This document shows, piece after piece, positions 18,601 through 29,258 of a stretch of DNA of 64,000 nt. The notes under the pieces are model-generated. The model was not told the origin of the DNA and did no database searches. It saw only the letters and a program-made list of their open reading frames with translations. The DNA is from Brachybacterium sacelli (GTDB lineage Bacteria > Actinomycetota > Actinomycetes > Actinomycetales > Dermabacteraceae). A program made the position numbers and the translations under genes. Each line of letters begins with the position of its first letter. Within the stretch, counting starts at the first letter, position 1. The stretch lies in assembly GCF_017876545.1 (NCBI RefSeq), contig NZ_JAGIOD010000002.1, positions 1,426,001 to 1,490,000 on the forward strand, read 5' to 3'.

Positions 18601-21600
18601 GGCCGAGCTGCCCGTCTCCTCCACCGAGAGCATGGTCTGGAACAGGGGATGGCGGCCCAGTTGCCGTGCGGGGGCCACCGCCTCGACGATACGTTCGAAG
18701 GGGACGCCGTCGTGCTCCATGGCGTGCAGGACGGCCTCGCGGGCCCGCCCGACCGCGTCGCGGAACGGCTGCTCACCGTCGATGTGCAGCCGGATGGGCA
18801 GCGTGGTGACGAAGAAGCCGATGAGATCGGCGAGATCGGGGTCGGTCCGTCCTGCCGACGGGGTGCCGATGACGAGGTCGTTCCCGGCGCCGATCCGCTG
18901 CAGATAGCCCGCGAGAGCGGCGAACCAGGTGTGGAAGCCGCTGGCGCCGCTCGCCGCGCCGGTGGCCAGGAGGGGACGGGTGACCGTCTCCGGGAGCGTG
19001 AAACGCAGGGTGCGTGCCGGGCGCGTGGTGGCCTCGGCACGCCGTCCGTCGACGGGGAGGTTCAGCTCCGCGGGCGCATCGCGCAAGCGCTCGGTCCAGG
19101 CCTCGAGGTGGGGGTCGTGGTCGCGTCGTTCACCGTGCAGGGCCTGCTGGTGGCGAGCATGATCGGCGAACTGGACGTCCAGCGGGCGCCGCGCGGAGCG
19201 CATCCCCGCGGTACGGGCCCCGTACGCCGTGGCGAGATCGCGCACCAGCGGGCCCAGGGAGGCGCCGTCGGTCGCGATGTGGTGCACGGCGAGCGTCAGC
19301 CGCCAGCGACTCTCACCGGTTTCGACCAGTCCGGCACGCAGCGGGATCCCGGTGGCGAGCGGGAACCCGGCGGAGACGTCCACGGGGCCCTGGTGCAGGA
19401 TGCCCGAGGGCGGGTCCTGGATCCGCTGGACGGGCCGCCCGTCGACCTCGGGGAAGGTGGTGCGCAGGATCTCGTGGCGCGAGACGAGGTCCTCGATCGC
19501 CGCCCCGAGGGCATCGATGTCGAGGTCACCCTCGAGGTCGGCCTCGAGGACCACCGTGTACTCGGCGGAGTCCGGATCCATCTGGTGGAGGAACCACAGC
19601 CGCGCCTGGTCGGGCGAGAGGGGGAGATCTTCGTGGGGCGGGCGCGGATTCTCCCGAGCCCATTCCTGCAGGCGTGCCGGGGCGGGCGGAACGGATGGGT
19701 CGGGATCTGCCACGACGCTGTCGCGTTCGAGCTCGTCCCCGCGGACCGCGGCGAGCAGCTGCGCCGGAGTGGGGGAGTCGAAGACCGTGCGCACGGGCAG
19801 GCCGACCCCGAACTCGTTGCGGATGCGGCCCACCAGCTCGACCGCGAGCAGGGAGTGGCCGCCGAGGGCGAAGAAATCTTCCCCGGGCCCTGCGGCGGAG
19901 ACCGCGAGCACGTCGGCGACGACACGGCACATCCGCTCCTCGGCCTCATCGCGCGGGGCGCGCTCGGGCGAGGGGTCGCGCCGCGGATCGGGCAGCGCCG
20001 AGGTATCGACCTTGCCGTTCGAGGTCAGCGGGATCCGCGGGAGGACGGTGATGGTGGTGGGGACCATGTAAGCCGGCAGCTCCCGGCGCGCCGTCTCCTG
20101 CGCGGCGGCCGCCTCGACGTCCCCGGCCACCCACGCAGCGATGCGCTCGGTGGCCGGGCCTCCGGGGCTCGTGACGAGGGCGACGGCGGCACGAACGCCC
20201 GGCAAGCGCTCCAGCGCGCTCTCGATGTCGCCGGTCTCGATGCGGTACCCGCGCAGCTTGACCTGATCATCGGCGCGATGCAGGAAGTACAGGTCGCCCT
20301 CCGGCGACCGACGGACGATATCGCCAGTGCGGTACATCCGCTCGCCGTCCGCGGTGGGATCTGCCACGAACCGCGCCGCGGTCTCGGCCGCGCGACCGCG
20401 GTACCCGTCGGCGAGGGTGGACCCGGAGAGGTACAGCTCGCCGTCGACGCCGGGTGGCACCGGGCGCAGGAGGCGGTCCAGCACCCGCGCCCGCACACCG
20501 GCCACGGGCTCCCCGATCACGACGGGGCCGGGCACGATCGGGGCGACGAGCGCGTCGATCGTCGACTCGCTGGGACCGTACAGGTTCCAGCCCTCCAGGA
20601 TCTCGGACCCCGCGACGCGGTCCCACAGGGATGGCGGCACGGCCTCACCACCGAGGGCCAGCAGCAACCGGCCGGGCCCTCCGGCCACGGCGTCCTCGAG
20701 CCCGACGGCCATCAGCTGTGCGGCGTAGGACGGGGTCGTCTCCACGACATCGATGTGCTCCTCCCGCACCAGCTGCACGACGGACTCGGCATCGGAGTGC
20801 ACGGAGTCGTCGGCGATGAGCAGGGCGCTGCCGGCGACGAGCCACAGGACCGGGTCCCAGGCGGCGTCGAAGGCGAGGCCCGAGAGATGGAGCATGCGCG
20901 GGGCCCGCCCCAGGCGTTCGCGCAGCGGGCCGATGAGGGATTCCTCGTGCTGGACCAGCACGGTCCCCAGGGCACGATGGGAGACCTGCACACCCTTGGG
21001 GACGCCGGTCGTCCCGGAGGTGTGCACGAGATAGGCGGTGTCCTCGGGTCCCGGCGGTGCCGGGACGGCGCCACCGGCAGGGAGGGCCGCCGCAGTCAGC
21101 ACCGGTATGGCCGACGCGCCGTCCGAGGCGGCCAGCAGGGCCTCGAAGCGGGTGGGGTCGGCGGTGACGACCACGCGCGCCGCGGCCGCGGCGAGCACCT
21201 GGGTGAGTCGGGCGTCGGGATGGGTGGAATCGACGGGGACCGCGACGGCGCCGGCGCGCAGCGCCCCGAGGAGGACGGTGACGGCATCGGCGTCGCGGGG
21301 CAGGGCGATGACCACACGGTCGCCGCGGCGTACCCCCTTCTCGGCGAGCCCGGCGGCGAGGGACTCGACGCGGCCGAGGAGCTCGGCGGCGGAGAGATCG
21401 CCGCGGGGGTCGAGGAGTGCGGGCGCCTCCGGCTGTTCACGGGCCGTGCGAGCGAGCCGGTCCAGCACCGTCGTGGGGGCCGGGGCCTCGGGCCCGCGGG
21501 CCCGCTCCGCGAGGCGGTGCAGGTCATCCGGTCCGGTCGTGGGCAGCTCGCCGAGCCGTACCTCGGGATCGGTGACGACCTGTGCGAGGACGCGATCGAG

Positions 21601-24600
21601 GCAGTCGCGCAGCCGCTCCACGGTGGGGCCGTCGAAGAGGGCCCGGTCGTATCCCAGGGTCACTCGGAGCGCTTCGTCGCCGTCGGTCCCGGGAGTGACG
21701 TCGATCATGAGGTCCGCCTTCACCCCGGCGCTGGTCGTGGGGGTGGGGACCCGCACCTGCACGCCCGGGAGCTCGAGCCGCGCCTGCGGCGCATTCTGCA
21801 AGGTCAGCAGCACCTGGATGACCGGTGGCCGGTCCAGGTGTCGGGGCGGGCGGACGGCGTCGACGACCGCGTCGAAGGGCAGCTCCTGATGGGCGTAGGC
21901 CTCGGTGTTCGCCACTCGCACGCGCTCGATGAGCTCGGAGAGGGTCGGGTCGCCGTGCAGCGAGGTGCGCAGGGCGACCGTGTTCACGAAGAATCCGACG
22001 ATGTCGTCCAGCAGGGGATCGCCGCGGCCCGCCACGGGGGTGCCGATGACCACGTCGTCCCCGGTCCCGTGCTGATGCAGGGCGGTGGCGAGGGCCGTGT
22101 GCAGCACGATGAACAAGCTGGTGCGGCGCTCGGCGGCGAGGTGGCGCAGGGACGCGTGACGCCGCGGGTCCAGGTCGAGCCGGATCTCGCCGACGCCGCG
22201 CCGGTCGGCGTCGGCGGGGTCCGCCGTCCCGCGGGCGCGATCACGGGGCAGGGAGACCTCCGGTGGCGCGTCCGCGAGGGTGCGCCGCCAGAACGCGCTC
22301 TGGCGCGACAGCTCGCTGTCCGGGTCGTCCGGCGAGCCCAGGCGGCCGCGCTGCCACATCGCGGCGTCCGCGTAGCCCACGGCCAACGGCTCGCAGAACG
22401 CCTCACGGCCGGCGGTGCGGGCCGTGTACGCCTCCCCGAGGTCGCGGGCGAGCGGGGCCAGGGACCAGCCGTCGGTCGCGATGTGATGCATGGTGATCAC
22501 GAGCACCGCGTGCTGGGCGGTGGTGCGCAGCAGCACGGCACGCAGCGGGATCTCCCGCGTGATGTCGAACGGCCGGTGGATCTCGGCGGCGATGACGGCC
22601 TCGAGGCGGTCGGCGGGCACGTCCACGGCCACGAGCGGGGAGGGGACCTCCTCGGCGGGGAGGATGTGCTGGATCGGTTCGCTGTCCACGGCCGGCAGCA
22701 CGGTGCGAAGCGGCTCATGGCGGGCCAGGACGTCGTCGAGCGCGCCGCGCAGTGCGGCGGTGTCGAGATCTCCTTCGAGTTCCAGGACGACCGGGACCGC
22801 GTAGGCCGCCGAACCGGGCTCGAGACGGTTGAGGAACCACAGGCGACGCTGATTCAGGGAGACGGGGACCGGGTCGGGACGCTCGCCGCGCTCGGGTCTC
22901 GTCGGGGCTCGGCCACCAGGGGAGCCGTTCAGGACGCGGGCGAGGGCCGCGACGCTGGGATGCTCGAAGACGTCGCGCACGGTGACGGTGCGATCGAGGT
23001 CGTCCGTCAGCCGCGCCGCCAGGCGGGTGGCCAGCAACGAGTGGCCACCGGCGGCGAAGAAGTCCTCCTCGGCCCCGATGCCCTCCCGCTCGAGCACCGA
23101 GGAGAATGCCCCGGCCACCGCGCGCTCCGTGGCGCCCCGGGGCGCTCTGTCGTCGCGGGCGATCGCGGTGGACGGATCGGGCAGCGATGCCCGGTCGAGT
23201 TTGCCGTTCGCGGTCGCCGGGAGCCGTTCCAGCACGAGCACCGCGGAGGGCACCATGTACTCCGGGAGCTGATCGCGCAGACCGTCGCGGACCTCGGCGG
23301 CGATGTCGGCGTCCGTGCGCCCGGAAGCCGAGGCGACGTAGCCGATCAGCCGAGCCGTCGCCCCATCGCCCCGGACGAGCGCTGCGGCGGCGGTGATGCC
23401 GGGATGTCCGCGCAACGCCGCTTCGACCTCGTCGATCTCGACCCGGTACCCGCGGATCTTCACCTGGTCGTCCAGACGCCCGAGGAACCGCAGGGTGCCG
23501 TCGGCGCGGCGGCGCACGCGGTCGCCCGTGCGGTACATGCGCGAGCCATCGGCCGCGAAGGGGTCGGCGACGAAACGCTGGGCGTTGAGTCCCGGTCGGC
23601 CGATGTACCCGCGTGCGACGCCATGGCCCGCGAGATACAGCTCCCCGATGCCGCGGTCGGGGACCGGCGAGAGGCCGGCGTCGAGCACGTAGTGGCGGCT
23701 GCCGTCCACGGACTGCCCGAGGTGGGGCAGCCGGCCCTCCTCGATGGGGGCGACCAGGCTGTCCACCGTCGACTCGGTGGGGCCGTAGAGGTTCACCGCG
23801 TGGACACCCTCCCGGGCGGCGAGGGCCGCCCAGAGGGCCTCTCCCACGGCTTCCCCACCGAGTGCGATCTCCGTCGGGTGGTGGTCCCCCTCCAGCATCC
23901 CGGTCGCGAGCAGGGCCTCGGCGAAGGAGGGCGTGGTCTCGAGGGCGTCGATGCGCTGGTCGGCGAGATGGGCGGCGAGGCGTTCGGGATCGCGGCGCAC
24001 GTCGTCCTCGATGACGTGGAGTTCATGGCCGGAGATGAGCCAGAGCAGGGGGTCCCACGAGGCGTCGAACGAGAGCCCGGCGGTGTGGGCCGCGCGCAGC
24101 GGACGGCCGAGGCGGGCGGCGGCCGGATCGTGGATCGTGCGGCGGTGCTGCTCCAGCAGGCTATGCAGGGATCGGTGTTCGACGGCGACGCCCTTGGGAC
24201 GACCGGTGCTGCCGGACGTGAAGATCACGTAGGCGAGGCCCTCGGGCCCCACCGTCGGAAGCTGCCTCGCCGGGGATGAGGGGCGGCGCCACGGCGCCGT
24301 CTCGGAGTCGACGAGCAGGGTCGGGAGGGTCCACGAGGCGCCGTCCTCGCGGTCCTGCGCCTGCTGGCCCACGGTGGTCAGCAGAGCGGCGGGGGCGGCG
24401 TCCTCGAGCATGTGCGTGACGCGGCCGACGGGGTAGGCGGGGTCCAGGGGCACGTAGGCGGCCCCTGCCCGCAGGATCCCCAGCACCATCTCGGGCAGGC
24501 GGACCGTGCGGCCGACGCGGACGGCCACCCGGTCGCCGGGCGCGACGCCCTCCTGGATCAGGCAGTGGGCCAGGCGGGTCGACTCGGTCTCGAGGTCGGT

Positions 24601-26124
24601 GAAGCTGCGTTCGCCGTCCTCGGCCACCACAGCGCGATCCTCGCCCCGCAGATGCACGGTTCCACGGAGGGTGTCGAGGACGGTGCTCGGCGCCTCGGGG
24701 GATGTGGCGCCGTGCCCCAGGGCGAGCAGCGCCTCCCTCTCCTGCCTCCCCGTCAGAGGGGCGGTGAGAGCAGCGGTGTCCTGCGGAGCATCGAGCATGG
24801 CGTCGAGCAGGCGCAGAAGTCGCCTGCCGTGGTCGCGCAGGGTCTCCGTGCTGTGCAGTGCGCCATCGCCCTCGAGGCGGAGCACGGGGTCGGCGGCACC
24901 GCTGCGCAGATCGCTGAGGACGATCGAGAGGTCGCGCACGGGGCCGGTCGACAGGATGTGGACGGTCCCGCGGGCGGTGCCGAGGCGGAGGTCGTCGATG
25001 ACCGGCAGCAGATTCACCGAGGGGCCGGGGTGCACGGGGGCGGCGTCGACCTCTTCGAGACGGAAGCGCTGGTGGCTGACGGCCGCGCGGACGGCGTCAC
25101 CGGCACCGGTCACGACGTCGGCGAGCGTGTCGCGCGGGCGCACCGGCACGCGCAGCGGGAGGATGCTCGAGAGCATGGACGGAGTCGTCTTCGCGACCCG
25201 ACCTCGGCGGGCGGTGACCGGGAGCCCGAGGGGCACGTTCTCGGTCCCCGTCATCCGGGCCAGGTACACGGCGATCGCCGCGATGACGGTCTTGGGCAGA
25301 GTGCGCTCGAGGGTGGCGAGGCGCTCGGCACGCTCAGTACCGAGGGGGATCCCGAGCCGGACGACCGTCGACGCGATGCCCTGGGCCCGGCCCTCGAGTC
25401 CTTCGGGGGTCTCCGCTTCCGCGAGGGCCTGCGTCCAGTAGTCGGCATCGGCGGCATGCTGCGCGGAATGCTCGTAGTCCTCGAGGTCGCTGTGGAGAGC
25501 GGCGAGCGATGGCAAGGGGGAGGGCACCGTGGCCAGGACGTGCGCGAAGCCGGCGGCGAGGGGGCGCGGCACTCGGGTGCGGGGGAGGAGTCTCGCCATC
25601 CCGGAGATCCGGGTGTAGGTCTCGGCCACGTAGCGCAGGGCGATGACCGCGGAGTACCCGTCGATCAAGATGTGGTGGATGCGCAGGAAGAAGAGTGCTC
25701 GGTCCTCGGCGATCAGGAAGAGCGTCGCCCCGAAGAGGTCCTCGCCGTCCAGCGCTCGCGGGGTGGACAGCTCCCGATCCATCGCGGCCAGGGCGTCCTG
25801 CTCGGCGCGATCCGCGCCGAGCTCCCGCAGGTCCCGCACGCGCAGCAGGTCCGCCGTGGGCTGCGGCCGGCGGATCTCGCCGAAGGGGCCGTGGGCGTCC
25901 TCCTGGATGTGCAGGCTCAGCGCCTCGATGTCGGCGACCATCTTGGTCACCGCGATGCGCAGCAGGGAGGGCTGGACGTCCCCGCTCAGGTCGAGGTACT
26001 GGCCGATCTGGAACGTCGGGTTCTCCGGGTCCAGGTGCTGGGCGTACCAGATGCCGCGCTGGGCGGCGGTGAGCGGGGTGCGGCCGGTGACAGCTGGCGC
26101 GGCCGAGGACGTGCGCCTCTTCAC
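15649..26124 (-). CDS. Three-module nonribosomal peptide synthetase (C-A-T, C-A-T, C-A-T-TE)
   Basis: This 3491-residue synthetase has the following approximate domains. C1 is 15-450 (HHILIDG ~150), A1 480-980 and T1 995-1065 (GGHSLL ~1026). C2 is 1085-1500 (HHIATDG ~1213), A2 1545-2040 and T2 2055-2125. C3 is 2150-2560 (HHIATDG ~2283), A3 2600-3105, T3 3120-3190 and TE 3225-3470 (GYSLGG ~3305, late His in APHTELL). There is no epimerase or methyltransferase. C1 resembles the EntF/DhbF starter condensation type ([11 protein letters not shown]). Read by alignment to GrsA, the three specificity codes are DADEAGLVD, DADEAGLID and DADELGLVD, each with the A10 Lys. They are nearly the same, with acidic E278 and D331 hinting at a basic amino acid. 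GTG 26124 follows AAGGAGA. The product is unknown. Confidence 0.93.
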   Translation of the reverse strand: MKRRTSSAAPAVTGRTPLTAAQRGIWYAQHLDPENPTFQIGQYLDLSGDVQPSLLRIAVTKMVADIEALSLHIQEDAHGPFGEIRRPQPTADLLRVRDLRELGADRAEQDALAAMDRELSTPRALDGEDLFGATLFLIAEDRALFFLRIHHILIDGYSAVIALRYVAETYTRISGMARLLPRTRVPRPLAAGFAHVLATVPSPLPSLAALHSDLEDYEHSAQHAADADYWTQALAEAETPEGLEGRAQGIASTVVRLGIPLGTERAERLATLERTLPKTVIAAIAVYLARMTGTENVPLGLPVTARRGRVAKTTPSMLSSILPLRVPVRPRDTLADVVTGAGDAVRAAVSHQRFRLEEVDAAPVHPGPSVNLLPVIDDLRLGTARGTVHILSTGPVRDLSIVLSDLRSGAADPVLRLEGDGALHSTETLRDHGRRLLRLLDAMLDAPQDTAALTAPLTGRQEREALLALGHGATSPEAPSTVLDTLRGTVHLRGEDRAVVAEDGERSFTDLETESTRLAHCLIQEGVAPGDRVAVRVGRTVRLPEMVLGILRAGAAYVPLDPAYPVGRVTHMLEDAAPAALLTTVGQQAQDREDGASWTLPTLLVDSETAPWRRPSSPARQLPTVGPEGLAYVIFTSGSTGRPKGVAVEHRSLHSLLEQHRRTIHDPAAARLGRPLRAAHTAGLSFDASWDPLLWLISGHELHVIEDDVRRDPERLAAHLADQRIDALETTPSFAEALLATGMLEGDHHPTEIALGGEAVGEALWAALAAREGVHAVNLYGPTESTVDSLVAPIEEGRLPHLGQSVDGSRHYVLDAGLSPVPDRGIGELYLAGHGVARGYIGRPGLNAQRFVADPFAADGSRMYRTGDRVRRRADGTLRFLGRLDDQVKIRGYRVEIDEVEAALRGHPGITAAAALVRGDGATARLIGYVASASGRTDADIAAEVRDGLRDQLPEYMVPSAVLVLERLPATANGKLDRASLPDPSTAIARDDRAPRGATERAVAGAFSSVLEREGIGAEEDFFAAGGHSLLATRLAARLTDDLDRTVTVRDVFEHPSVAALARVLNGSPGGRAPTRPERGERPDPVPVSLNQRRLWFLNRLEPGSAAYAVPVVLELEGDLDTAALRGALDDVLARHEPLRTVLPAVDSEPIQHILPAEEVPSPLVAVDVPADRLEAVIAAEIHRPFDITREIPLRAVLLRTTAQHAVLVITMHHIATDGWSLAPLARDLGEAYTARTAGREAFCEPLAVGYADAAMWQRGRLGSPDDPDSELSRQSAFWRRTLADAPPEVSLPRDRARGTADPADADRRGVGEIRLDLDPRRHASLRHLAAERRTSLFIVLHTALATALHQHGTGDDVVIGTPVAGRGDPLLDDIVGFFVNTVALRTSLHGDPTLSELIERVRVANTEAYAHQELPFDAVVDAVRPPRHLDRPPVIQVLLTLQNAPQARLELPGVQVRVPTPTTSAGVKADLMIDVTPGTDGDEALRVTLGYDRALFDGPTVERLRDCLDRVLAQVVTDPEVRLGELPTTGPDDLHRLAERARGPEAPAPTTVLDRLARTAREQPEAPALLDPRGDLSAAELLGRVESLAAGLAEKGVRRGDRVVIALPRDADAVTVLLGALRAGAVAVPVDSTHPDARLTQVLAAAAARVVVTADPTRFEALLAASDGASAIPVLTAAALPAGGAVPAPPGPEDTAYLVHTSGTTGVPKGVQVSHRALGTVLVQHEESLIGPLRERLGRAPRMLHLSGLAFDAAWDPVLWLVAGSALLIADDSVHSDAESVVQLVREEHIDVVETTPSYAAQLMAVGLEDAVAGGPGRLLLALGGEAVPPSLWDRVAGSEILEGWNLYGPSESTIDALVAPIVPGPVVIGEPVAGVRARVLDRLLRPVPPGVDGELYLSGSTLADGYRGRAAETAARFVADPTADGERMYRTGDIVRRSPEGDLYFLHRADDQVKLRGYRIETGDIESALERLPGVRAAVALVTSPGGPATERIAAWVAGDVEAAAAQETARRELPAYMVPTTITVLPRIPLTSNGKVDTSALPDPRRDPSPERAPRDEAEERMCRVVADVLAVSAAGPGEDFFALGGHSLLAVELVGRIRNEFGVGLPVRTVFDSPTPAQLLAAVRGDELERDSVVADPDPSVPPAPARLQEWARENPRPPHEDLPLSPDQARLWFLHQMDPDSAEYTVVLEADLEGDLDIDALGAAIEDLVSRHEILRTTFPEVDGRPVQRIQDPPSGILHQGPVDVSAGFPLATGIPLRAGLVETGESRWRLTLAVHHIATDGASLGPLVRDLATAYGARTAGMRSARRPLDVQFADHARHQQALHGERRDHDPHLEAWTERLRDAPAELNLPVDGRRAEATTRPARTLRFTLPETVTRPLLATGAASGASGFHTWFAALAGYLQRIGAGNDLVIGTPSAGRTDPDLADLIGFFVTTLPIRLHIDGEQPFRDAVGRAREAVLHAMEHDGVPFERIVEAVAPARQLGRHPLFQTMLSVEETGSSALELPGVAVTRVEPDSTGTAKVDLSLTLRPRDEGGADGVLEYDANLFSQEAARGFVDRWVGFLEGIAEDPGRSLQEIPAGPASTPLEPWQATTGPQGVLEALAASAVDRPRSTALVGDDGSLTAGELAAQVDALAGGLRAAGALAGDRIALAVRRGTESVAGMLAIWRAGAVAVPVDITLPGPRMVATLRTAQPSWVLRTGDAAEEGAVTAAGEAGIPADRILRCADLPVGTAPADLPADSDAAYVIFTSGSTGMPKGVQVPHRALTQLLRSHRSTLLPDPDRRRLRLAHTTGVGFDASLDPVLWLVAGHEVHVIGDEVRRDPEALVAALTQHRIDAWETTPGYLDALRGQTGLADLLDARDPENPFVLLLGGEPVEPALWSWVHERRSVQGWNLYGPTEAGVDTLVAAIDGNPSPVLGAPTCGTVARVLDAHLRPVPVGSVGELWLAGDQLADGYLGTGATTAARFVADPFALDGSRMYRTGDLVAVRDAAAGLRPRVVALGRSDDQVKIRGHRIEPGEVAAVLEDRPEVAQAVVRPVPSPRGTVLAAWAVPAEDADGAGLPDLLEQVAATRLPEYMRPAAITLVGAIPLTTNGKVDVQALPGPTFGGGGGRVPREGAEAAVAAAFAEVLGVQDVRADDSFFALGGHSFVARPAVAAIGEALGRDVPVHTLFRAPTVAQLAIEADGAPPRSADDVGRGDRPAASDLDESLSPLLPLRPEGQGDPLFAVHPASGLAWSFSGLLPHLRMPRPVVGLQMPGLTTDEPPHGAEQTLDELLDHYLEAMRTVQPHGPYHLLGYSLGGRIAHHLAARLQADGEEVALLAVLDSYPHHGGSLQGVEDEQARWRGLLEAQDVPVPEGDLDAATAVSALRAAGNALGQLPVSTAERMASRFTRLGALLDAAGTPVVEGDLAVLEATRDVPRGRPGPEAWSPHVTGEVAVRRIDAPHTELLEEPAAQSVAAALDAFPLGRGSDQTAGGSAPNHG

Positions 26125-26170
26125 GGAGAGGATCTCCTTTGCGGGACGACGAAGGGTGAGCAGGTGGGTG

Positions 26171-26401
26171 CTACTGCTGGAACTGGCCGAGCTGCAGGGT
26201 CTCCAGCACCCCGTCGGCGCTCACGAGCGGCCCGTCGACGAGAGGCCCCTGGACCAGTGAGGTTCCGGAGCTGCTTGTCGCGGAGGGGGTCTCGGCGGCG
26301 TCGGCCGCGGGAGAGGCGCTGGCCGCGGGGGCGGCGAGGGCGATCCCCGTGAGGGAGAGGGCGGCGGTGGTGACGGCGAGGCGTCGGGTGCGCTGGATCA
26401 T
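26171..26401 (-). CDS. Small secreted peptide leading the NRPS operon (unknown function)
   Basis: The 76-residue frame has strong coding-type third-position GC and an AGGAG ribosome binding site 10 bases before ATG 26401. The N terminus is a classic Sec signal: basic MIQRTRR, hydrophobic core 8-24, and an AxA-type site near ASA (27-29). The mature part is about 47 residues, Ser/Ala/Asp-rich then more hydrophobic, has no Cys, contains a tandem GPLVDGPLV (52-60) and ends LQLGQFQQ. It ends 46 bases before the NRPS start on the same strand, so co-transcription is likely. I do not recognise the family. No RiPP or lantibiotic enzyme is nearby. Confidence 0.7.
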   Translation of the reverse strand: MIQRTRRLAVTTAALSLTGIALAAPAASASPAADAAETPSATSSSGTSLVQGPLVDGPLVSADGVLETLQLGQFQQ

Positions 26402-26741
26402 GATCGGTGGCTCCTGTGACGATGCGAGAGAGTGCCGGACACCGTGAGGTCGATGCTTCGGTGTCGGGTGGTTCGCAGCGGAGGAGGAAGTGGATTGGTC
26501 TGCGGGCCGGGGTCATGCGTCCGGAGGTGGAGCGCTTCGCGCCCCGCCGGTCGTGGCACGGCCCGCGTGACGTCGAGGATCGCACCGGGGCAAGGATCTC
26601 CCGGCGGCGTGATGGGCAGGCCGAGGTCGCCGTCGCACGCAGGGAGGAGACGGTTCTCTCACCGTCGGCATCCGGGTGAGGGCAGTCAGCGACCCACGAC
26701 GCCGGGCAGGTGCGGTGAGGCCGAAGCCCTCGACGTACGGG
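26402..26741. other. 340-base intergenic region, probable promoter of the NRPS operon
   Basis: No convincing gene is present. A small hairpin GACGGT-TCTCTC-ACCGTC (26649-26666) may terminate the EcsC gene or act as an operator. I looked for an IdeR/DtxR iron box and saw none, which argues mildly against simple iron control of the NRPS operon. No clear -35/-10 pair can be assigned. Confidence 0.45.
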
Positions 26742-27458
26742 TCAGTCGAGGGGCGGGAAGCTCGTCCGCGCCGACGTCGCGATCCGGCCCAGCTGGGCGC
26801 GGTCCGACAGGGCGCCGAGGATCGCACCCAGGCCCGGGATCGCCTTGCCGAACAGCCGGGTGGATCGCAGGCCGAAGCGGCGCAGGAGCCGCCCGCCGAT
26901 CGCGCTCGCGACCTGGGACTGCCCGGTGGCGGGCAGCTTCCCGGCGACGCCGCGGGCCGCGGCGCCCGAGACCGGTCCGAGGTCGACGTTCTTCAGCACG
27001 TCCCCGGACTCCTCGCCGAGGAGGGAGGCGAGCACCCGCACGCGGACCTCCTGGTCCTCGAGGTCGTAGCCGCGCACGACCGCGATCGCCCCCACCATCC
27101 GCGTGGACTGCACGTAGAACTCGACGACGTTCGTGGGCAGCAGGACCGGGAGGGTGACGAATCCGCCCAGGCCGGTGAGGAACCCGCCGACGGTCACGCC
27201 CCGCCGATGCCGACGCACGATCCGTCGCATCGCCACCTCGGGGCGGCGCCTGCCGCGGCCTCGCCGGGCACGGCGCGCGACATCGGCAGCGGAGGAGTAG
27301 GTGAGCTTCCCGTCGAGGCCCATGTCGCGGATGATCGTCACCATCCGCTCGAGCGCGCCGCCCGAGGAGTCGTCCCCGCCGCGGCGGGCGTCCTTCAGCG
27401 CCTCGCGCGCGGTGCGGCGAGTCGTCTCGTCGCGGCGCAGCATCGAGAAGATCCCCAT
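26742..27458 (-). CDS. EcsC family protein
   Basis: This protein of about 238 residues matches the EcsC family. It has a basic segment, a hydrophobic GVTVGGFLTGLGGFVTLPVLLPTN stretch near 90-110 and then the family-like FYVQSTRMVGAIAVVRGYDLEDQEVRVRVLA. A second glycine-rich amphipathic region (IPGLGAILGALSDRAQLGRIA) lies near the C terminus. Function in Actinobacteria is unknown; Bacillus EcsC accompanies the EcsAB transporter. ATG 27458 is chosen for its GGAGG site; an in-frame ATG at 27485 lacks one. It is divergent from recO and 340 bases before the NRPS operon on the same strand, probably a separate unit. Confidence 0.75.
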   Translation of the reverse strand: MGIFSMLRRDETTRRTAREALKDARRGGDDSSGGALERMVTIIRDMGLDGKLTYSSAADVARRARRGRGRRRPEVAMRRIVRRHRRGVTVGGFLTGLGGFVTLPVLLPTNVVEFYVQSTRMVGAIAVVRGYDLEDQEVRVRVLASLLGEESGDVLKNVDLGPVSGAAARGVAGKLPATGQSQVASAIGGRLLRRFGLRSTRLFGKAIPGLGAILGALSDRAQLGRIATSARTSFPPLD

Positions 27459-27646
27459 GGCGTCAGCCTCCCTGTTCTCCGGCACCGAGTCGACGCGGTG
27501 CGGTGGCTCTGGCCGTCATCATGCCGCCTCCGACCCCGCCGCGCCCACGCCCCGACCGCTCGGTGCGCTCTCGTGAGGGACCTCGCGGGCGACACCGCGT
27601 CCGCATCCGCCGGTACAGGCGGGGGCGGTCGTAGGCTCGAGGGACC

Positions 27647-28381
27647 ATGATGCAGAAGCTCTACCGGGACGACGCGATCGTCCTGCGCACCCATCCGCTG
27701 GGCGAGGCCGATCGCATCATCACGCTGCTCACCCGGCGCCACGGCAAGGTGCGGGCGGTGGCCAAGGGAGTCCGCCGCACCGGCAGCCGCTTCGGCGCCC
27801 GCCTGGAGCCGTTCAGCCTGGTCGACGTCCAGCTCCATGCCGGGCGCAGCCTGCACACCGTGACCCAGGTCGTCAGCATCGAGGCCTTCGCGGTCGGGAT
27901 CTGCGCCGAGTACGGCCGCTTCACCGCCGCCAGCGCCATGCTCGAGACCACCGACCGACTCACCGATGAGGTCGTCGACCCCAATCAGCGTGGCTTCCTC
28001 ATGCTCGTCGGCGCGCTGCGCGCCCTGGCCGAGGGACGGATCGCCCCACCCCTGGTGCTGGACTCCTTCCTGCTGCGCACCCTCGCCGTCTCCGGATGGG
28101 CCCCTGAGCTGCAGGTCTGTGCGACCTGCGGCGCCCCCGGCCCGCACCACGCCCTGGACATCCGCGCCGGCGGGCTGGTGTGCACGGCGTGCCGGCGGCC
28201 CGGGGCGATCGCCGTCCGCCAGGCCACGGTCGAGCACCTGATCTTCCTGCTCGCCGGGGACTGGGAGAATGTGGTCGATGCCGACGAGACCGTCATGCAG
28301 GAGGCGGGCCGTCTCATCACCGATACCGTGACCTGGCATCTCGAGCGCACCGTGCGTTCGTTGAGCTACGTCGAACGCTGA
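27647..28381 (+). CDS. recO: DNA repair protein RecO
   Basis: This 244-residue protein loads RecA onto SSB-coated DNA with RecR. The N-terminal OB fold begins MQKLYRDDAIVLRTHPLGEADRI in family style. A C-terminal zinc-finger region has CATCGAP and CTACRRP Cys pairs near residues 158-186. The start is ATG 27647 (a second ATG is at 27650). TAGGCT at 27632-27637 is a likely -10 element. It is followed directly by uppS, as in many Actinobacteria where recO-uppS follow leuA. Here 20 kb separates them from leuA. Confidence 0.93.
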   Translation: MMQKLYRDDAIVLRTHPLGEADRIITLLTRRHGKVRAVAKGVRRTGSRFGARLEPFSLVDVQLHAGRSLHTVTQVVSIEAFAVGICAEYGRFTAASAMLETTDRLTDEVVDPNQRGFLMLVGALRALAEGRIAPPLVLDSFLLRTLAVSGWAPELQVCATCGAPGPHHALDIRAGGLVCTACRRPGAIAVRQATVEHLIFLLAGDWENVVDADETVMQEAGRLITDTVTWHLERTVRSLSYVER

Positions 28382-28414
28382 GTGCGCCCCGCGCCCGATC
28401 CCAGGAGGACGTCC

Positions 28415-29227
28415 ATGAGCGGTGCATCCGCGCCCGGCTACGAGGAGCCGTTCGAGCACCCCAGCGGGGCGCGGGTCCCCCAGCTGCCCGCCCCCACGAT
28501 CCCGCGGCACGTCGCCGTGGTGATGGACGGCAACGGACGGTGGGCGAATCGCCGCGGCCTGCCCCGCACCGCCGGGCACGAGGCCGGGGAGGCCGCGCTG
28601 CTGGACGTCGTCGCCGGCGCGCTGCAGATCGGCGTCACCCACCTCTCGGCCTACGCCTTCTCCACCGAGAACTGGAAGCGGTCACCGGAGGAGGTGCGGT
28701 TCCTCATGGGCTTCTCCCGGTCGGTGCTGCGCCGCCAGCGCGACACCCTGAACTCCTGGGGGGTGCGCATCGTCTGGATCGGGAGGGAGCAGCGCCTGTG
28801 GAGCAGCGTGATCAAGGAGCTGAAGGCGGCCGAGCAGCTCACCCGCGCCAACACCCGCATGACCCTGTACATGTGCGTGAACCACGGCGGCCGCGCCGAG
28901 ATCATCGACGCGGTCCGGGAGATCGCCGATCAGGCCCGCTCCGGGCGCCTCAGCGGTCGCGGCATCACCGAGAAGAGCCTGGCGAAGCACCTGAGCGATC
29001 CCGACATGCCCGATGTCGACCTGTTCCTGCGCACCAGCGGTGAGCAGCGCACCTCGAACTTCCTGCTGTGGCAAGCCGCCTATGCGGAGCTGGTGTTCGT
29101 CCCCGAGCTGTGGCCCGACGTGGACCGCGTGGTGCTCTGGCGCGCGATTACCGAGTACGCGCGCCGTGACCGCCGGTACGGGGGCGCCATCGACGCCCCG
29201 GGCGCGAGCGCGGCGGGGACCGCCTGA
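28415..29227 (+). CDS. uppS: Isoprenyl transferase (undecaprenyl/decaprenyl diphosphate synthase)
   Basis: This 270-residue cis-prenyltransferase makes the polyprenyl diphosphate lipid carrier for cell-wall synthesis. Motif [14 protein letters not shown] contains the catalytic Asp (D38). STENWKR and the C-terminal [15 protein letters not shown] and [11 protein letters not shown] motifs are intact. ATG 28415 is selected because AGGAGG lies 6-8 bases upstream. The in-frame GTG at 28382 follows the recO stop without a ribosome site. It is co-transcribed with recO. Confidence 0.93.
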   Translation: MSGASAPGYEEPFEHPSGARVPQLPAPTIPRHVAVVMDGNGRWANRRGLPRTAGHEAGEAALLDVVAGALQIGVTHLSAYAFSTENWKRSPEEVRFLMGFSRSVLRRQRDTLNSWGVRIVWIGREQRLWSSVIKELKAAEQLTRANTRMTLYMCVNHGGRAEIIDAVREIADQARSGRLSGRGITEKSLAKHLSDPDMPDVDLFLRTSGEQRTSNFLLWQAAYAELVFVPELWPDVDRVVLWRAITEYARRDRRYGGAIDAPGASAAGTA

Positions 29228-29258
29228 GGCCGATCCGGAGCCGACGGGTGAGCCGGGG

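Noticed and set aside
15655..24279. Very long plus-strand open frame (about 2870 codons) opposite the NRPS gene
   Set aside because: It is a mirror effect of high-GC codon bias in the real minus-strand NRPS gene. It has no domain signature and is low complexity (Gly, Arg, Asp rich).
26402..26741. Search for an IdeR/DtxR iron box before the NRPS operon
   Set aside because: No TTAGGTTAGGCTAACCTAA-like sequence is visible, so a siderophore role is not claimed.
26432..27157. Plus-strand frame across the EcsC gene and the NRPS promoter region
   Set aside because: Arg/Gly/Pro-rich shadow translation of the opposite strand with no coding character.
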